IMG/VR virus record: IMGVR_UViG_3300009130_000016
Span: 1 to 64,000 of that record
DNA: 64,000 nt
Strand: one strand, 5' to 3'
Source of the DNA: a virus
Made by a program: the position numbers and the translations under genes. This document shows, piece by piece, positions 40,750 through 49,524 of this stretch (the stretch's first letter is position 1; each line of letters begins with the position of its first letter). The notes under the pieces are model-generated. The model worked only from the letters and a program-made list of their open reading frames with translations. It searched no databases and was not told where the DNA came from.

Positions 40750-43700
40750 ATGTATATTATATTTGATACGGAGACTACAGGTCTTCCAAAAAATTATAAC
40801 GCACCATACACTGATGTTCGTAACTGGCCTAGAATGGTTCAGTTAGCATGGCAAGTGTATGATAGGGATGGGAAGTTGTTAGATGAGAAGGATCTTATAA
40901 TCAAACCTGATGGATTTATTATTCCGCCAGAATCTACAAAGATTCACAGGATCGGAAACGAAAGAGCAAATAGAGAAGGTATTCCTTTAGAAGATGCTTT
41001 GGAGCAGTTTGATAAAGCTATTGCTGAAAACAAGGTTCTTGTTGCACACAACATTAAATTCGATGAGAAGATAATCGCTTGTGAGCAATACAGAGGTAGT
41101 AGAAAGATAACTATCTACGACTGTCAGCATATTGATACCATGAAAGGTACGATTAACTTTTGTGCCGTTCCTGCAAAGAGAGGTAAAGGTTTTAAGTTCC
41201 CCTCCCTTGCCGAGTTACATTATAAATTGTTTAAGCAATATTTCGAAGATGCCCATGATGCATTAATTGATGTTCAGGCGTTAGCGAAGTGCTTTTTCGA
41301 ATTACAAAAGGTCGGTGTAGTAGGTAAAGCTCCAGAAGAATCTCAGCAAAGTGCTGCAGAGATGCTTAGTGGACTTTCAGTTTCTTATTCTGCAAACACA
41401 AGTAATGGTGATGAAGAAAAGCCGTTTGTGAATTTATCAATTCACACGTATCACTCCATACTTGAAGGTGCTGGTTCTGTAAAGGAGTATTTGGAGTTAG
41501 CAAAAGCTAATAACCAACCTGCGTTAGCAATAACGGATATCTCAACAATGTCTGGGACATTTGAATTGTTTCAGAAAGCAGATGGGATTAAGCCTGTTTA
41601 CGGCATCGAATTCTATGTTAATGACAAACTGCTAAAGTTCGATGAATTAAGAGCTCAAGGGGGTTGTTATAAGCTTAGAATGTATGCTAAGAATGAAACT
41701 GGGTATCACAATCTTTCTAGGTTATTGTATTTAGCCAACACGGAAGGGTTTGGTGACTTTGGGCGTATTTGTCCAGAGTGGATTCAAGAAAATTCAGAAG
41801 GAATCATTGTAACAACAACTTCAATAGAAGGTAAGGTTGCCGAGTTGTTACAAATGGGTAAGATTACAAAAGCAGAAGAGCATATTCAATGGCTATTGAC
41901 TACTTTCGGAAAGGAAAATGTGTATGCTGAATTTCAGTTGACGAAAGACGCAGATCAAAGAACATATAATACGTTTATGGTAAAGGCTGCTACCACTTAT
42001 GGTATCAAAAGTATTTTATCAAACAACACATATTTTCCAAGACCAGAAGACTGGGAGTTGCAACATGTTGTTTCAGCAATGAAGCAAAAGGCTCCTATTG
42101 AAACTGCAAGGTTGAAAGAGAATTCTGAGATGTTTTTCTTTAACAGAGGTGATTTCTACAGAGCAAACAAAGAGAATGGCTACAACTACCCAGAGTGGTT
42201 TATTGACAAGTGTCTTGATAGAACATTGGAGATTGCAGAACGTTGTAACTTTGAGTTTGAGACAGGTGTTGAGAAATACCCAGAGTATGAGCCTACACAA
42301 GAAGTTCTTGATTGGTGTAAGAGTGATGATGTTGAACACATTGTTGCTAAGATTGCACATGCAAAGCTTAAGGTGAAACTTAAAAAGAATGCAGACCTTG
42401 GTTATATTGAATTAGATGATGAAAAATATCAAGCTTATGTTGATAGATTAAATTATGAAATCGGTGTAATTCGAGATAAGAAAATGCTTGATTACTTTTT
42501 GGTGTGTTGGGAACTTGTTCGTGATTATGAGAAGACAGAGTATGAAGGCAAACCTTTATCTGTAGGGCCAGGTCGTGGAAGTGCTGGAGGAAGTTTATTG
42601 TCTTGGTGCCTTGACTTAATTAAGGTTGACCCTGTAAGATTTGATCTTTGTTTTGAGAGATTCTTGAATCCAACAAGGAATTCCCCTCCCGATCTCGACA
42701 TTGACTTTGAGACAGGTACTGACCACATCTCAAATGAGTTTCTTTACAATAAGTATGGGAGAGATAGGGTTGTTAGTGTTGGTACGTTCTACACATTTAA
42801 CGAAAAAGGTTGTCTTAAAGATGTTGCTAGATCAATCATTGGTAGAGAGGCCACTTCAAGTGGATCTCCTGTGTGGAAAGTTACCGATGAAATGCCAATT
42901 AACAAAGCTGGTAAGTGGACAAATAAAGAGATGCCATTCGAAAAGTGGCTTATTGAATATCCAAAAGATCCAGAATGTTCTCAAATAACTCGTGAGTTCT
43001 TACAAGACCCTGCTAACGCAAGAGTTTTAAAGTACACAGTTAGATTACAAGGTGAGATTAGGGGTATTGGACAACACGCAGCAGGTGTGGCTATTACTCC
43101 AGATAAGTGTTGGAAATATTTCCCAACAAACGTTATCCCAAAGAAAGGTGAAGCTCCTGCGTTGGTAACAGCATTCCAAGAGGCCGATGGTTCTGGTAAG
43201 GATTTGTCTGCTCTTGGTATTCTTAAATTGGATAGGTTGAAATTGGAGACAATTAATGTTGTTGAAGATTGTGTACACTTGATTAAGGAGACACAAGGTA
43301 TTGACATTAGAGATACTTTGTATCATTTAGATCTTAGTGATCCTAATTTGTACGAAGAAGTTAGGTTGGGTCTTAATCATGGTGTATTCCAGTTTGAATC
43401 TGCAGGGATGGGGTCTTTGATTAAGTCTATGAAAGTAGATAACTTCATGGAGTTGGTTGCATGTAACGCATTGTATCGTCCAGGTCCGATGGGTATTGGA
43501 GCCCATGATGAATTTGTTCGTAATAAGTTCAACCCAGAGGGTATTCAGTACATTCACCCATCTTTGGAGCCAATATTGTCTAAAACAAATGGTGTATTGG
43601 TTTTCCAAGAGCAGTTAATGTTTATTGCCGAGTCAATTGGTGGTATGACATTGGGGGATGGTGATTACTTGCGTAGGTTTATGGGTAACTCTGGAGATCT

Positions 43701-44859
43701 TATTCAAAAAGAATTAGATGGTATTCCTTTAACAAAAGAAGAGGTTGAAAGTTATAATTTTCAAAGTTTTAAGAAGTACTGGGGAATGTTTATTGATGGT
43801 GCAAAGAGGCAAGGTTTCTCTGAAGTAGATGTTGAGCGTTTGAAAAAGTACTTGATGAAATATTTAGGTTACTCATTTAACTTATCTCACTCACTTTGTT
43901 ATTCATACGTTGCTTGTCAAACATTATATTTGAAGCATTATTATCCAACAGAGTATTATACTTGTTTGTTGAATCACCCTAAAACTTCTGGTAAGCCAGA
44001 GGAAATTCAAGCATGGATTTCAGCAGCTATATCTAGTGCAATATCAAAAGGTATTAAGGTTAATTCTCCAACTAGAGAATCAAACTGGGATTGGAAAGCT
44101 ACAGGTAAAGGTGAAATCACAATGGGTTACTCTGGTATCAAAGGATTCGGAGATGTTGCTTATGAAGAGTTGAAATCTAACTTAGCAGCAAAGGAAACAA
44201 CTTTTGACCAAGTGGATAAGTTTACATTCTTCGATACAGTGTATTCTAAGTTTAACAAGTCTGCATTTACATCTTTATTGAAAGCAGGGGTTTTTGATGA
44301 TTGGTCACATTCAAGAGAAGAATTAACTGATTTGTTCTTGAAGGCTACTAAGACTAAGAAGAAGAGAAAGGCAGATCCTAAGCAATTAGGGTTGTTTGGT
44401 GCAACATTTAAACCTCAGCTTAAGCCTAATGAAGATTTGTATAAGCCAACAACAGATTTGCACAAGTCAGTTGACTTTGTTGATGTTTGTAACTGTGACC
44501 TTCAATACATTGAGCAAGCAACTAAGGTTAAGAGTAGGATTTCAGAAAAAGCAGGTAGAGATATCGAAAGTATAAGTGATTATGTTAACGAGGATTTCTA
44601 TTACTTCATCATGGAGAAAAAAGAGATCAGAAAAAACATTAGAGGTAACGATTACTTAATATTAACGGTAAGTAACGGATTCTCTCAAAGTAAGCTTAGA
44701 ATATTCGGTGGAGATGTTAAGAAAGTTGATCCATTGATGGAAGAGAAAGGAGTTTATGTTGGAAGGTTTGTAAAGAATGATAAAGGGTTTATCAACTTTG
44801 CTAAGATGAGCATAAAAGGTAAAAAACAAATTTATTTAAAGAAAGTTGATCAAATTTAA
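40750..44859 (+). CDS. dnaE: C-family DNA polymerase (PolIII alpha) with N-terminal DEDDh exonuclease
   Basis: The 1369-residue replicase joins proofreading and synthesis in one chain. Residues 1-190 are a DnaQ-like exonuclease: FDTETTGLP (D6, E8), VAHNIKFDEK and HDALIDVQALAK. A PHP domain follows (about 220-320), but LSIHTYHSILEG and LAITDISTMSG lack the usual first His of H-x-H and the His of TDH, so it is probably inactive. The polymerase core has VGPGRGSAGGSLLSW and PPDLDIDFE with Asp648/650/652, then YRPGPMG and the tau-like C-terminal region with an OB-type part. T4 itself uses a B-family enzyme, so this is a replacement. No clamp loader is seen nearby. Confidence 0.95.
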   Translation: MYIIFDTETTGLPKNYNAPYTDVRNWPRMVQLAWQVYDRDGKLLDEKDLIIKPDGFIIPPESTKIHRIGNERANREGIPLEDALEQFDKAIAENKVLVAHNIKFDEKIIACEQYRGSRKITIYDCQHIDTMKGTINFCAVPAKRGKGFKFPSLAELHYKLFKQYFEDAHDALIDVQALAKCFFELQKVGVVGKAPEESQQSAAEMLSGLSVSYSANTSNGDEEKPFVNLSIHTYHSILEGAGSVKEYLELAKANNQPALAITDISTMSGTFELFQKADGIKPVYGIEFYVNDKLLKFDELRAQGGCYKLRMYAKNETGYHNLSRLLYLANTEGFGDFGRICPEWIQENSEGIIVTTTSIEGKVAELLQMGKITKAEEHIQWLLTTFGKENVYAEFQLTKDADQRTYNTFMVKAATTYGIKSILSNNTYFPRPEDWELQHVVSAMKQKAPIETARLKENSEMFFFNRGDFYRANKENGYNYPEWFIDKCLDRTLEIAERCNFEFETGVEKYPEYEPTQEVLDWCKSDDVEHIVAKIAHAKLKVKLKKNADLGYIELDDEKYQAYVDRLNYEIGVIRDKKMLDYFLVCWELVRDYEKTEYEGKPLSVGPGRGSAGGSLLSWCLDLIKVDPVRFDLCFERFLNPTRNSPPDLDIDFETGTDHISNEFLYNKYGRDRVVSVGTFYTFNEKGCLKDVARSIIGREATSSGSPVWKVTDEMPINKAGKWTNKEMPFEKWLIEYPKDPECSQITREFLQDPANARVLKYTVRLQGEIRGIGQHAAGVAITPDKCWKYFPTNVIPKKGEAPALVTAFQEADGSGKDLSALGILKLDRLKLETINVVEDCVHLIKETQGIDIRDTLYHLDLSDPNLYEEVRLGLNHGVFQFESAGMGSLIKSMKVDNFMELVACNALYRPGPMGIGAHDEFVRNKFNPEGIQYIHPSLEPILSKTNGVLVFQEQLMFIAESIGGMTLGDGDYLRRFMGNSGDLIQKELDGIPLTKEEVESYNFQSFKKYWGMFIDGAKRQGFSEVDVERLKKYLMKYLGYSFNLSHSLCYSYVACQTLYLKHYYPTEYYTCLLNHPKTSGKPEEIQAWISAAISSAISKGIKVNSPTRESNWDWKATGKGEITMGYSGIKGFGDVAYEELKSNLAAKETTFDQVDKFTFFDTVYSKFNKSAFTSLLKAGVFDDWSHSREELTDLFLKATKTKKKRKADPKQLGLFGATFKPQLKPNEDLYKPTTDLHKSVDFVDVCNCDLQYIEQATKVKSRISEKAGRDIESISDYVNEDFYYFIMEKKEIRKNIRGNDYLILTVSNGFSQSKLRIFGGDVKKVDPLMEEKGVYVGRFVKNDKGFINFAKMSIKGKKQIYLKKVDQI

Positions 44860-44870
44860 TAACAATTAAT

Positions 44871-45320
44871 ATGAAAAAGATTTACACAGATGGAGCATGT
44901 AAAGGAAACCCTGGAAAGGGTGCATGGGCATTTCTTATCTTGGAAAATGGTGAAAAGATAGAAGATGGTTTTGGGCCTGATAAGATGACAACGAATAACC
45001 AAATGGAAATGAAGGCTGTCATCGAAGGTTTAAAGAAAACGGAAAAAGGTGAAATTTTGGAAGTGTATTCTGATAGTGCTTATGTTGTAAACTGCTTTAA
45101 GCAAAATTGGATTGCTGGATGGAAAAAGAAAGGTTGGAAAAATAGCCAAAGAAAGCCAGTAAAGAATAAAGAACTTTGGGAAGAAATGGATGCATTAGTA
45201 TCTGCAAGAACTGTTGATTTCTTTAAGGTTGTTGCCCACTTACCAAAAGGGCATAAAGACTATGATGAACATAATGATTACGTTGATGAATTGGCTAGTA
45301 ATACAGCTTACAACGCTTAA
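44871..45320 (+). CDS. rnhA: Ribonuclease HI
   Basis: The 149-residue enzyme removes RNA from RNA-DNA hybrids, for example Okazaki primers. All four metal-binding residues are present: Asp7 in IYTDGACKGNPG, Glu46 in NQMEMKAV, Asp68 in VYSDSAYVV and Asp139 in NDYVDELA. The basic handle (IAGWKKKGWKNSQRKPVKN) matches bacterial RNase HI. The gene begins 11 nt after the polymerase, consistent with a replication pair. Its stop overlaps the stop of a convergent 43-codon gene. Confidence 0.95.
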   Translation: MKKIYTDGACKGNPGKGAWAFLILENGEKIEDGFGPDKMTTNNQMEMKAVIEGLKKTEKGEILEVYSDSAYVVNCFKQNWIAGWKKKGWKNSQRKPVKNKELWEEMDALVSARTVDFFKVVAHLPKGHKDYDEHNDYVDELASNTAYNA

Positions 45321-45448
45321 ATTTTTGTAACTGTTTTAAAGGTATTGGTGATGTTGGTTTTATTTTTGTTATCTAAAAGTTTATCAACATCACCACATTT
45401 CTTAGAAAGCTTACTTCTAACCTCTTTGAGTTTGCTTTTATTTTCCAT
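45317..45448 (-). CDS. Small hypothetical protein (43 aa)
   Basis: This 43-codon frame (MENKSKLKEVRSKLSKKCGD...) overlaps the end of the upstream minus-strand coiled-coil gene by 11 nt and ends over the RNase H stop codon. It is Lys/Asn-rich and helical with no membrane segment. The overlapping start supports translation by coupling. Function unknown; moderately likely to be real. Confidence 0.5.
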   Translation of the reverse strand: MENKSKLKEVRSKLSKKCGDVDKLLDNKNKTNITNTFKTVTKI

Positions 45449-45902
45449 CGATCTTACTAGTTATGTTATCAATTTTAACCTCAATTAACTCTTTGAGGTT
45501 TCTAACTTCTTGACCTAAGGACTCTGTGTTATTTTTTTGATTGTCAATAGTCTTGTCGCTCAGTGTTTTTTGAGTTTCAATAAGCTTGTCAATTGTTTGG
45601 TTAAGATCAGATAATACTTGAAGGTTTTCTTTATCGTTTTCACGAATATATTCATTTAACTCTTCTAGTTTTTCATCTTTTTGTTTAATTGCTTTTTCTA
45701 AAAACACATCTTTTTCTTTAATTGTTTTCTCAATTAAAATGTCTTTAGCTTTAATTATCTTATCTTTCAGTTTCAGTTGTTTCACTAACCAAACTATAGA
45801 CATACCCATTAGTACAGCTGTTATCCCAAGCTTTGCTAATTCTCCCCAAACATCAACTGATGAAGGTGTGGATGTGACTTCTAATAAAAGGATTGATAAC
45901 AT
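45438..45902 (-). CDS. Membrane-anchored coiled-coil protein
   Basis: One membrane helix occurs near the N-terminus (LGITAVLMGMSIVWLV, about residues 27-43). It is followed by a long Lys/Glu-rich coiled coil made of near-repeats (KAKDILIEKTIKEKDVFLEKAI, then KQKDEKLEELNEYI), reaching the C-terminus at residue 154. The shape is like an inner-membrane spanin or a holin-associated anchor. It is on the minus strand between replication and tail genes, with a 43-codon gene after it. A lysis role is a guess. Confidence 0.72.
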   Translation of the reverse strand: MLSILLLEVTSTPSSVDVWGELAKLGITAVLMGMSIVWLVKQLKLKDKIIKAKDILIEKTIKEKDVFLEKAIKQKDEKLEELNEYIRENDKENLQVLSDLNQTIDKLIETQKTLSDKTIDNQKNNTESLGQEVRNLKELIEVKIDNITSKIDGK

Positions 45903-45969
45903 TTTTTAAGTGTTTAATTATATTTATTCGCAAATATTGTAAAACTTGCTAAGAAACAGAAAAAATAGA

Positions 45970-45977
45970 TATTTATA
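45970..45977 (+). promoter_or_regulatory. Late-promoter-like box TATTTATA
   Basis: TATTTATAATTAAAATAG ends 38 nt before ATG 46016; the leader contains a small hairpin (TAGGT/ACCTA). A second box, TATTTATT at 45921-45928, lies further upstream. Confidence 0.5.
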
Positions 45978-46015
45978 ATTAAAATAGGTGGAACTACCTA
46001 CAAACAAAAAAATAT

Positions 46016-47575
46016 ATGGGTTTACTTAATGAGAATCAAGTTAAAATGCAATTAATGGCAGGTGTCATTAGTGAAAACCGTTTTGACGAATTAATGAAGC
46101 AAATTAAATCAGAAAAAGAAGCTTCTGATCAATACGAAGAAGATAAAGAAGAGCTTTATGGTCTTAATGAAAATGAAATAGATCCAATAGCAAGAGCTAA
46201 GACGGATGCAGCAGAATCTTACAATTGGTTAGAAGATGCTATTGAGTATGTTGGTGGAAAAAAAGAATGGGAGGCATTAAGTGTTTCAGACAAAGAAGAG
46301 GTAAAATCATTTATGAAAAATGGTCAACGTTCTGATTTGAACGAATCGGTTAATCCAGAGGTCATGAAAAACCTTGTGACTCATTTAAGTACAGAGAAAA
46401 ATGCTGCTGATGAGTATGAAAGAGAAAAGGAAGAGATATACGGTCTTCATGAAGGGGTTGACATAAGTGCTATGAACAAGCTTATGAGTCAGATTAAAAA
46501 CGAGAAAGAAGCTTTTGATGAGTACGAGAAAGAGAGAGATGATATGTACCTGCAAGAAGGTCATGTTTTCAAATCAACTATTTTGAGAGAAAGTGTAGAA
46601 GAACAAGTTGTAGAAGGTGATAAGTTTTCTGATTTTCTTAGAACAGAATATGGTGATACACCAGCTCCACAAGAAGTTGCCGAGGCAATTGTTAATTGGG
46701 CTAATAACTATATGACAAGTGATCAAGACGCAGATTTCGAAGGTGTTTCTGAATATATGAATGATGATATCTGGGCTCTTATGAAAGATGATGTTTCTGA
46801 AAACTATATGTCTGAGCTTAGAGCTTTTGTTAGTCAACAACAAAATGGTGTTGATGAGCAAATAGGAATTAAGCCAAAAGATGACATTGACACAGAAATG
46901 GGTGGAATCGAACCTTCTTTAAAAGAAGATGAGGTAAACGAGAGTCAAGGTGACCAAATTTTAAAAAAAAAATTAGACAACGTTTTTGCAGCAGCAATTC
47001 AAAGTCTTCCAGGAATGCTTAAAAAAGCTGACAAGGATAGAGACGGTAAATTAGAATTAACAGGAGAGCCACAATTAAATGAGCAATATCTTAATGAGGT
47101 GTTGGGCCTTGGGTTGGTGGCTGCTAACTTAGCATTATCGGCTCCTGGAATTGTAGGTCTTGCAGGTAAGTTGATTAAAGGAATGGGTAGTATACCAGGA
47201 ATGAATATCAATGCATTAAAAACTGCTGGTGATGCTGTTTCTAAATTCGGAAAGGATTGGCAAGCGAAACACATGAAGGCTATTGAGGTTATTCTTAGAA
47301 AGTTCATGCCAAACGCTGACGAGAAAACAATTGAAAGAGGATCAAAAGCTGTTTTTATTGTTATTATGGCTTCATTGGCTATATCAGGAGGTGTTGTAGC
47401 AGGGACAGGTTCTGAAGCTGAAGCGGTTAATTCTGCTGTTGGTGTTGGTAAAACTGCAGGAGGCATAAACAAGACTAAAGATTTAGGTCTTCAATTAGCT
47501 AAAGCAGATACTTCTGATTGGAAAAGTAAACTTTCAGGATTGTTACCTTTCGCAATAGGTAAAGTTTTCGGTTAA
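46016..47575 (+). CDS. Virion protein with three internal repeats and hydrophobic C-terminal domain
   Basis: The 519-residue protein has three copies of a helical unit at residues 26-50, 120-144 and 155-179 (first copy KQIKSEKEASDQYEEDKEELYG). They are linked by variable segments, and the N-terminus LNENQVKMQLMAGVISEN is of a type seen in late phage proteins. Near residue 342 the sequence KADKDRDGKLEL resembles an EF-hand calcium loop but lacks the Glu at position 12. The last 165 residues are Gly/Ala-rich with a hydrophobic stretch (VFIVIMASLAISGGVVAG), which might insert in a membrane. Likely a head or tail-injected protein. The next gene starts in its stop codon. Confidence 0.75.
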   Translation: MGLLNENQVKMQLMAGVISENRFDELMKQIKSEKEASDQYEEDKEELYGLNENEIDPIARAKTDAAESYNWLEDAIEYVGGKKEWEALSVSDKEEVKSFMKNGQRSDLNESVNPEVMKNLVTHLSTEKNAADEYEREKEEIYGLHEGVDISAMNKLMSQIKNEKEAFDEYEKERDDMYLQEGHVFKSTILRESVEEQVVEGDKFSDFLRTEYGDTPAPQEVAEAIVNWANNYMTSDQDADFEGVSEYMNDDIWALMKDDVSENYMSELRAFVSQQQNGVDEQIGIKPKDDIDTEMGGIEPSLKEDEVNESQGDQILKKKLDNVFAAAIQSLPGMLKKADKDRDGKLELTGEPQLNEQYLNEVLGLGLVAANLALSAPGIVGLAGKLIKGMGSIPGMNINALKTAGDAVSKFGKDWQAKHMKAIEVILRKFMPNADEKTIERGSKAVFIVIMASLAISGGVVAGTGSEAEAVNSAVGVGKTAGGINKTKDLGLQLAKADTSDWKSKLSGLLPFAIGKVFG

Positions 47576-48021
47576 TGGCAAAAAGAAGAGTAAGGAAATA
47601 TAAACCTAGAGCTCCAAGGAAAAGAAGAACACCTGAAGAGAAAGAAGCTTTTTTAAAAGCCAAAGCTCTTGAGATGTCCGAGAAAAAGACTTGGCCAGAA
47701 TTGGAGTTTGAAAAAATGTTGAATGAATTAGGAGTTGAGTTTAGGACTCAAGAGATAGTTGGAGGGAAGATATTTGATTTTTATATTCCCTCTGAAAATT
47801 TGCTTGTTGAAATAGATGGAGATTATTGGCATGGGAATCCTAGTGTTTACAAGAGGCCAAATAAGATGCAGAATACCAACAGGAAGAACGATAGAAGGAA
47901 AACTCTTATCGCAGAAAATGAAGGGTACAAAATATCAAGAGTTTGGGAATCTGATTTAAAAGATAATTACGGAGTACAAAAAGGAAGGTTTAAGAGAATA
48001 TTAAAATGGAAGAAAGATTAG
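47575..48021 (+). CDS. Vsr-like EDxHD endonuclease
   Basis: The 148-residue protein is a single nuclease domain with a basic N-terminus (MAKRRVRKYKPRAPRKRR). It contains WPELEFEKMLNELGVEFRTQ, KIFDFYIPSENLLVEIDGDYWHGNP (Glu79, Asp81, Asp83, His86) and KTLIAENEGYKISRVWESD. This is the same Vsr-like core as the C-terminus of the 13629 product, without the accessory DNA-binding domains. Free-standing homing or repair nuclease activity is likely. It overlaps the upstream gene by one base and the next gene by 16 nt, so it sits inside a late operon. Confidence 0.82.
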   Translation: MAKRRVRKYKPRAPRKRRTPEEKEAFLKAKALEMSEKKTWPELEFEKMLNELGVEFRTQEIVGGKIFDFYIPSENLLVEIDGDYWHGNPSVYKRPNKMQNTNRKNDRRKTLIAENEGYKISRVWESDLKDNYGVQKGRFKRILKWKKD

Positions 48022-48359
48022 TTCAAATAATTAGGGAAGAAGTTGCCGATTTTATTAACACATTGGATTCTCACTTGGAAGACTCTGAGGAAAGGCTTAA
48101 CAACAAAATTGATTTCATCAAGAAAACTTATGGTTCTATTCCAAAGGATAGGCCAGAAGAGAAAAAGATGAGAGATGCTGAAAGAAAGGATGCAGAAGCA
48201 GAATTGAAAGACGTTAAGGATATGGAGAAAGAGATGGAAGATAAAGCTGCTGAGTTGGAGAAAGCTGAAAAAGAAGCTGGATCTGAAATAACAAATTCTA
48301 ACATTCTAAATTCTCCGAGCACACAAACTACAACAACTGCAATAACAGGCAGTATATAA
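48006..48359 (+). CDS. Small coiled-coil hypothetical protein
   Basis: The 117-residue protein begins MEERLVQIIREEVADFINTL, another version of the shared IIREE-type helix, and continues with a Glu/Lys/Ala-rich coiled coil (AEAELKDVKDMEKEMEDKAAEL) and a Thr-rich tail. It overlaps the endonuclease gene by 16 nt. The content suggests a virion or assembly protein. Family not recognised. Confidence 0.7.
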   Translation: MEERLVQIIREEVADFINTLDSHLEDSEERLNNKIDFIKKTYGSIPKDRPEEKKMRDAERKDAEAELKDVKDMEKEMEDKAAELEKAEKEAGSEITNSNILNSPSTQTTTTAITGSI

Positions 48360-48396
48360 TAATTACTTTTGTTTACTTTAATTTTTTTTGTAAGTA

Positions 48397-48404
48397 TATT
48401 TATT
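48397..48404 (+). promoter_or_regulatory. Late-promoter-like box TATTTATT
   Basis: TATTTATTTACGAAC ends 29 nt before ATG 48434. A second, overlapping partial match TATTTACG starts at 48401. Confidence 0.5.
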
Positions 48405-48433
48405 TACGAACAGAAATTATTAAAGTATAAATT

Positions 48434-49474
48434 ATGAACGACAGAAAAATCGTTGTGGGTGGTAATAAAGACATTAACACACACGAACCTAAAGCACCGA
48501 TGTTTTCAGCTGAAGAAATTGCAGCAATGAAAGCAGCAGCTTCAGCATCTGGACAAGACACATCAGGTCTTGATAACATGGCGGTTGCACCTACAGTTAA
48601 TACTGCTGATCCAATTGTTCAGCAACCAGCACCACAGCCTGTGCAACAAATACAACAGCCAATTCAGCAACAAATTCAGCAAGAGGCTAAAAGTGCACAA
48701 GTTCCAAATGAATTCTTAGAAACTGAATTTGAAATTCCAACAGAAACTGTTGTTTTACCATCAGGAGGTATTTTCTACCCAGGTGGACAAACACAGGTTG
48801 TTATCAAGTATCTTACTGCAGAAGCAGAGGATATTATCTTTTCTCCAGAGTTAATTAACTCAGGAAAAGTATTGGATGTTCTTCTTAGTGAGGGAATTGT
48901 TAATAGCTATGGGCTTAAGACAGAAGACATGTTGGTTGCAGACAGGAATGCGATTATACTTGAACTTCGTAAAACTGGTTTTGGTTCTGACTATGAAGTC
49001 GGAGATCAATCTTGTCCAAGTTGTAGTAAAAAATTTACTCCAACAATTGATTTAGATGAGGTTCAGTACAAAGCTGCATCAGAGGCACCAGATTCAATGG
49101 GAGAGTACACAGTTGTATTGCCTGTTTTGAAAAAAACTATCAAATTCAGATTACTTAATGGAGCAGATGAGAAATTGCTATCTAAAACTGTTTCTACAAC
49201 TGGTAAGAGTAAATTGAAGTACAACAAAATGGTTACGCAAAGATATTTACGTCAAATCATGGAAGTTGAGGGGAATCGAGACAAGACTTACATCAATAAA
49301 CTTATCGGTTTTATGCCTCTTAAAGACTCTGCATTCCTTAGAGAATATATCAAGAGGGTTGAGCCAGGTTTTGATTTAAACGTAACTCTAGAATGTCCTC
49401 ACTGTGGACACATTCACGATGAAGAGATTGTATTAAATCCAGTAAAATTGTTTTATCCAGATGCTAATTTTTAA
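48434..49474 (+). CDS. Baseplate hub assembly protein (gp26-like), copy 1
   Basis: The 346-residue protein has a Gln/Pro-rich first 90 residues, then the T4_baseplate (gp26-type) fold: VVLPSGGIFYPGGQTQVVIKYL, EDIIFSPELINSGKVLDVLL, and two zinc-ribbon-like pairs CPSC (around residue 195) and CPHCGHIH (near 325). gp26 is part of the T4 baseplate central hub assembly. The next gene has the same plan, so the two are paralogues. The terminator that follows suggests separate expression. Confidence 0.8.
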   Translation: MNDRKIVVGGNKDINTHEPKAPMFSAEEIAAMKAAASASGQDTSGLDNMAVAPTVNTADPIVQQPAPQPVQQIQQPIQQQIQQEAKSAQVPNEFLETEFEIPTETVVLPSGGIFYPGGQTQVVIKYLTAEAEDIIFSPELINSGKVLDVLLSEGIVNSYGLKTEDMLVADRNAIILELRKTGFGSDYEVGDQSCPSCSKKFTPTIDLDEVQYKAASEAPDSMGEYTVVLPVLKKTIKFRLLNGADEKLLSKTVSTTGKSKLKYNKMVTQRYLRQIMEVEGNRDKTYINKLIGFMPLKDSAFLREYIKRVEPGFDLNVTLECPHCGHIHDEEIVLNPVKLFYPDANF

Positions 49475-49494
49475 TTGGCCAATAAATTAAATAG

Positions 49495-49520
49495 AAAGCA
49501 GGCTTAGGTCTGCTTTTTTT
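49495..49520 (+). terminator. Rho-independent terminator
   Basis: AAAGCAG and CTGCTTT form a stem with an 8-nt loop and T-run, 20 nt after the stop at 49474 and 4 nt before the next ATG. Confidence 0.82.
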
Positions 49521-49524
49521 CGTT

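Noticed and set aside
47040-47080. EF-hand-like calcium loop in the 46016 product
   Set aside because: The D-x-D-x-DG start is present, but the required Glu at position 12 is replaced by Gly and there are no paired helices; kept only as a remark.
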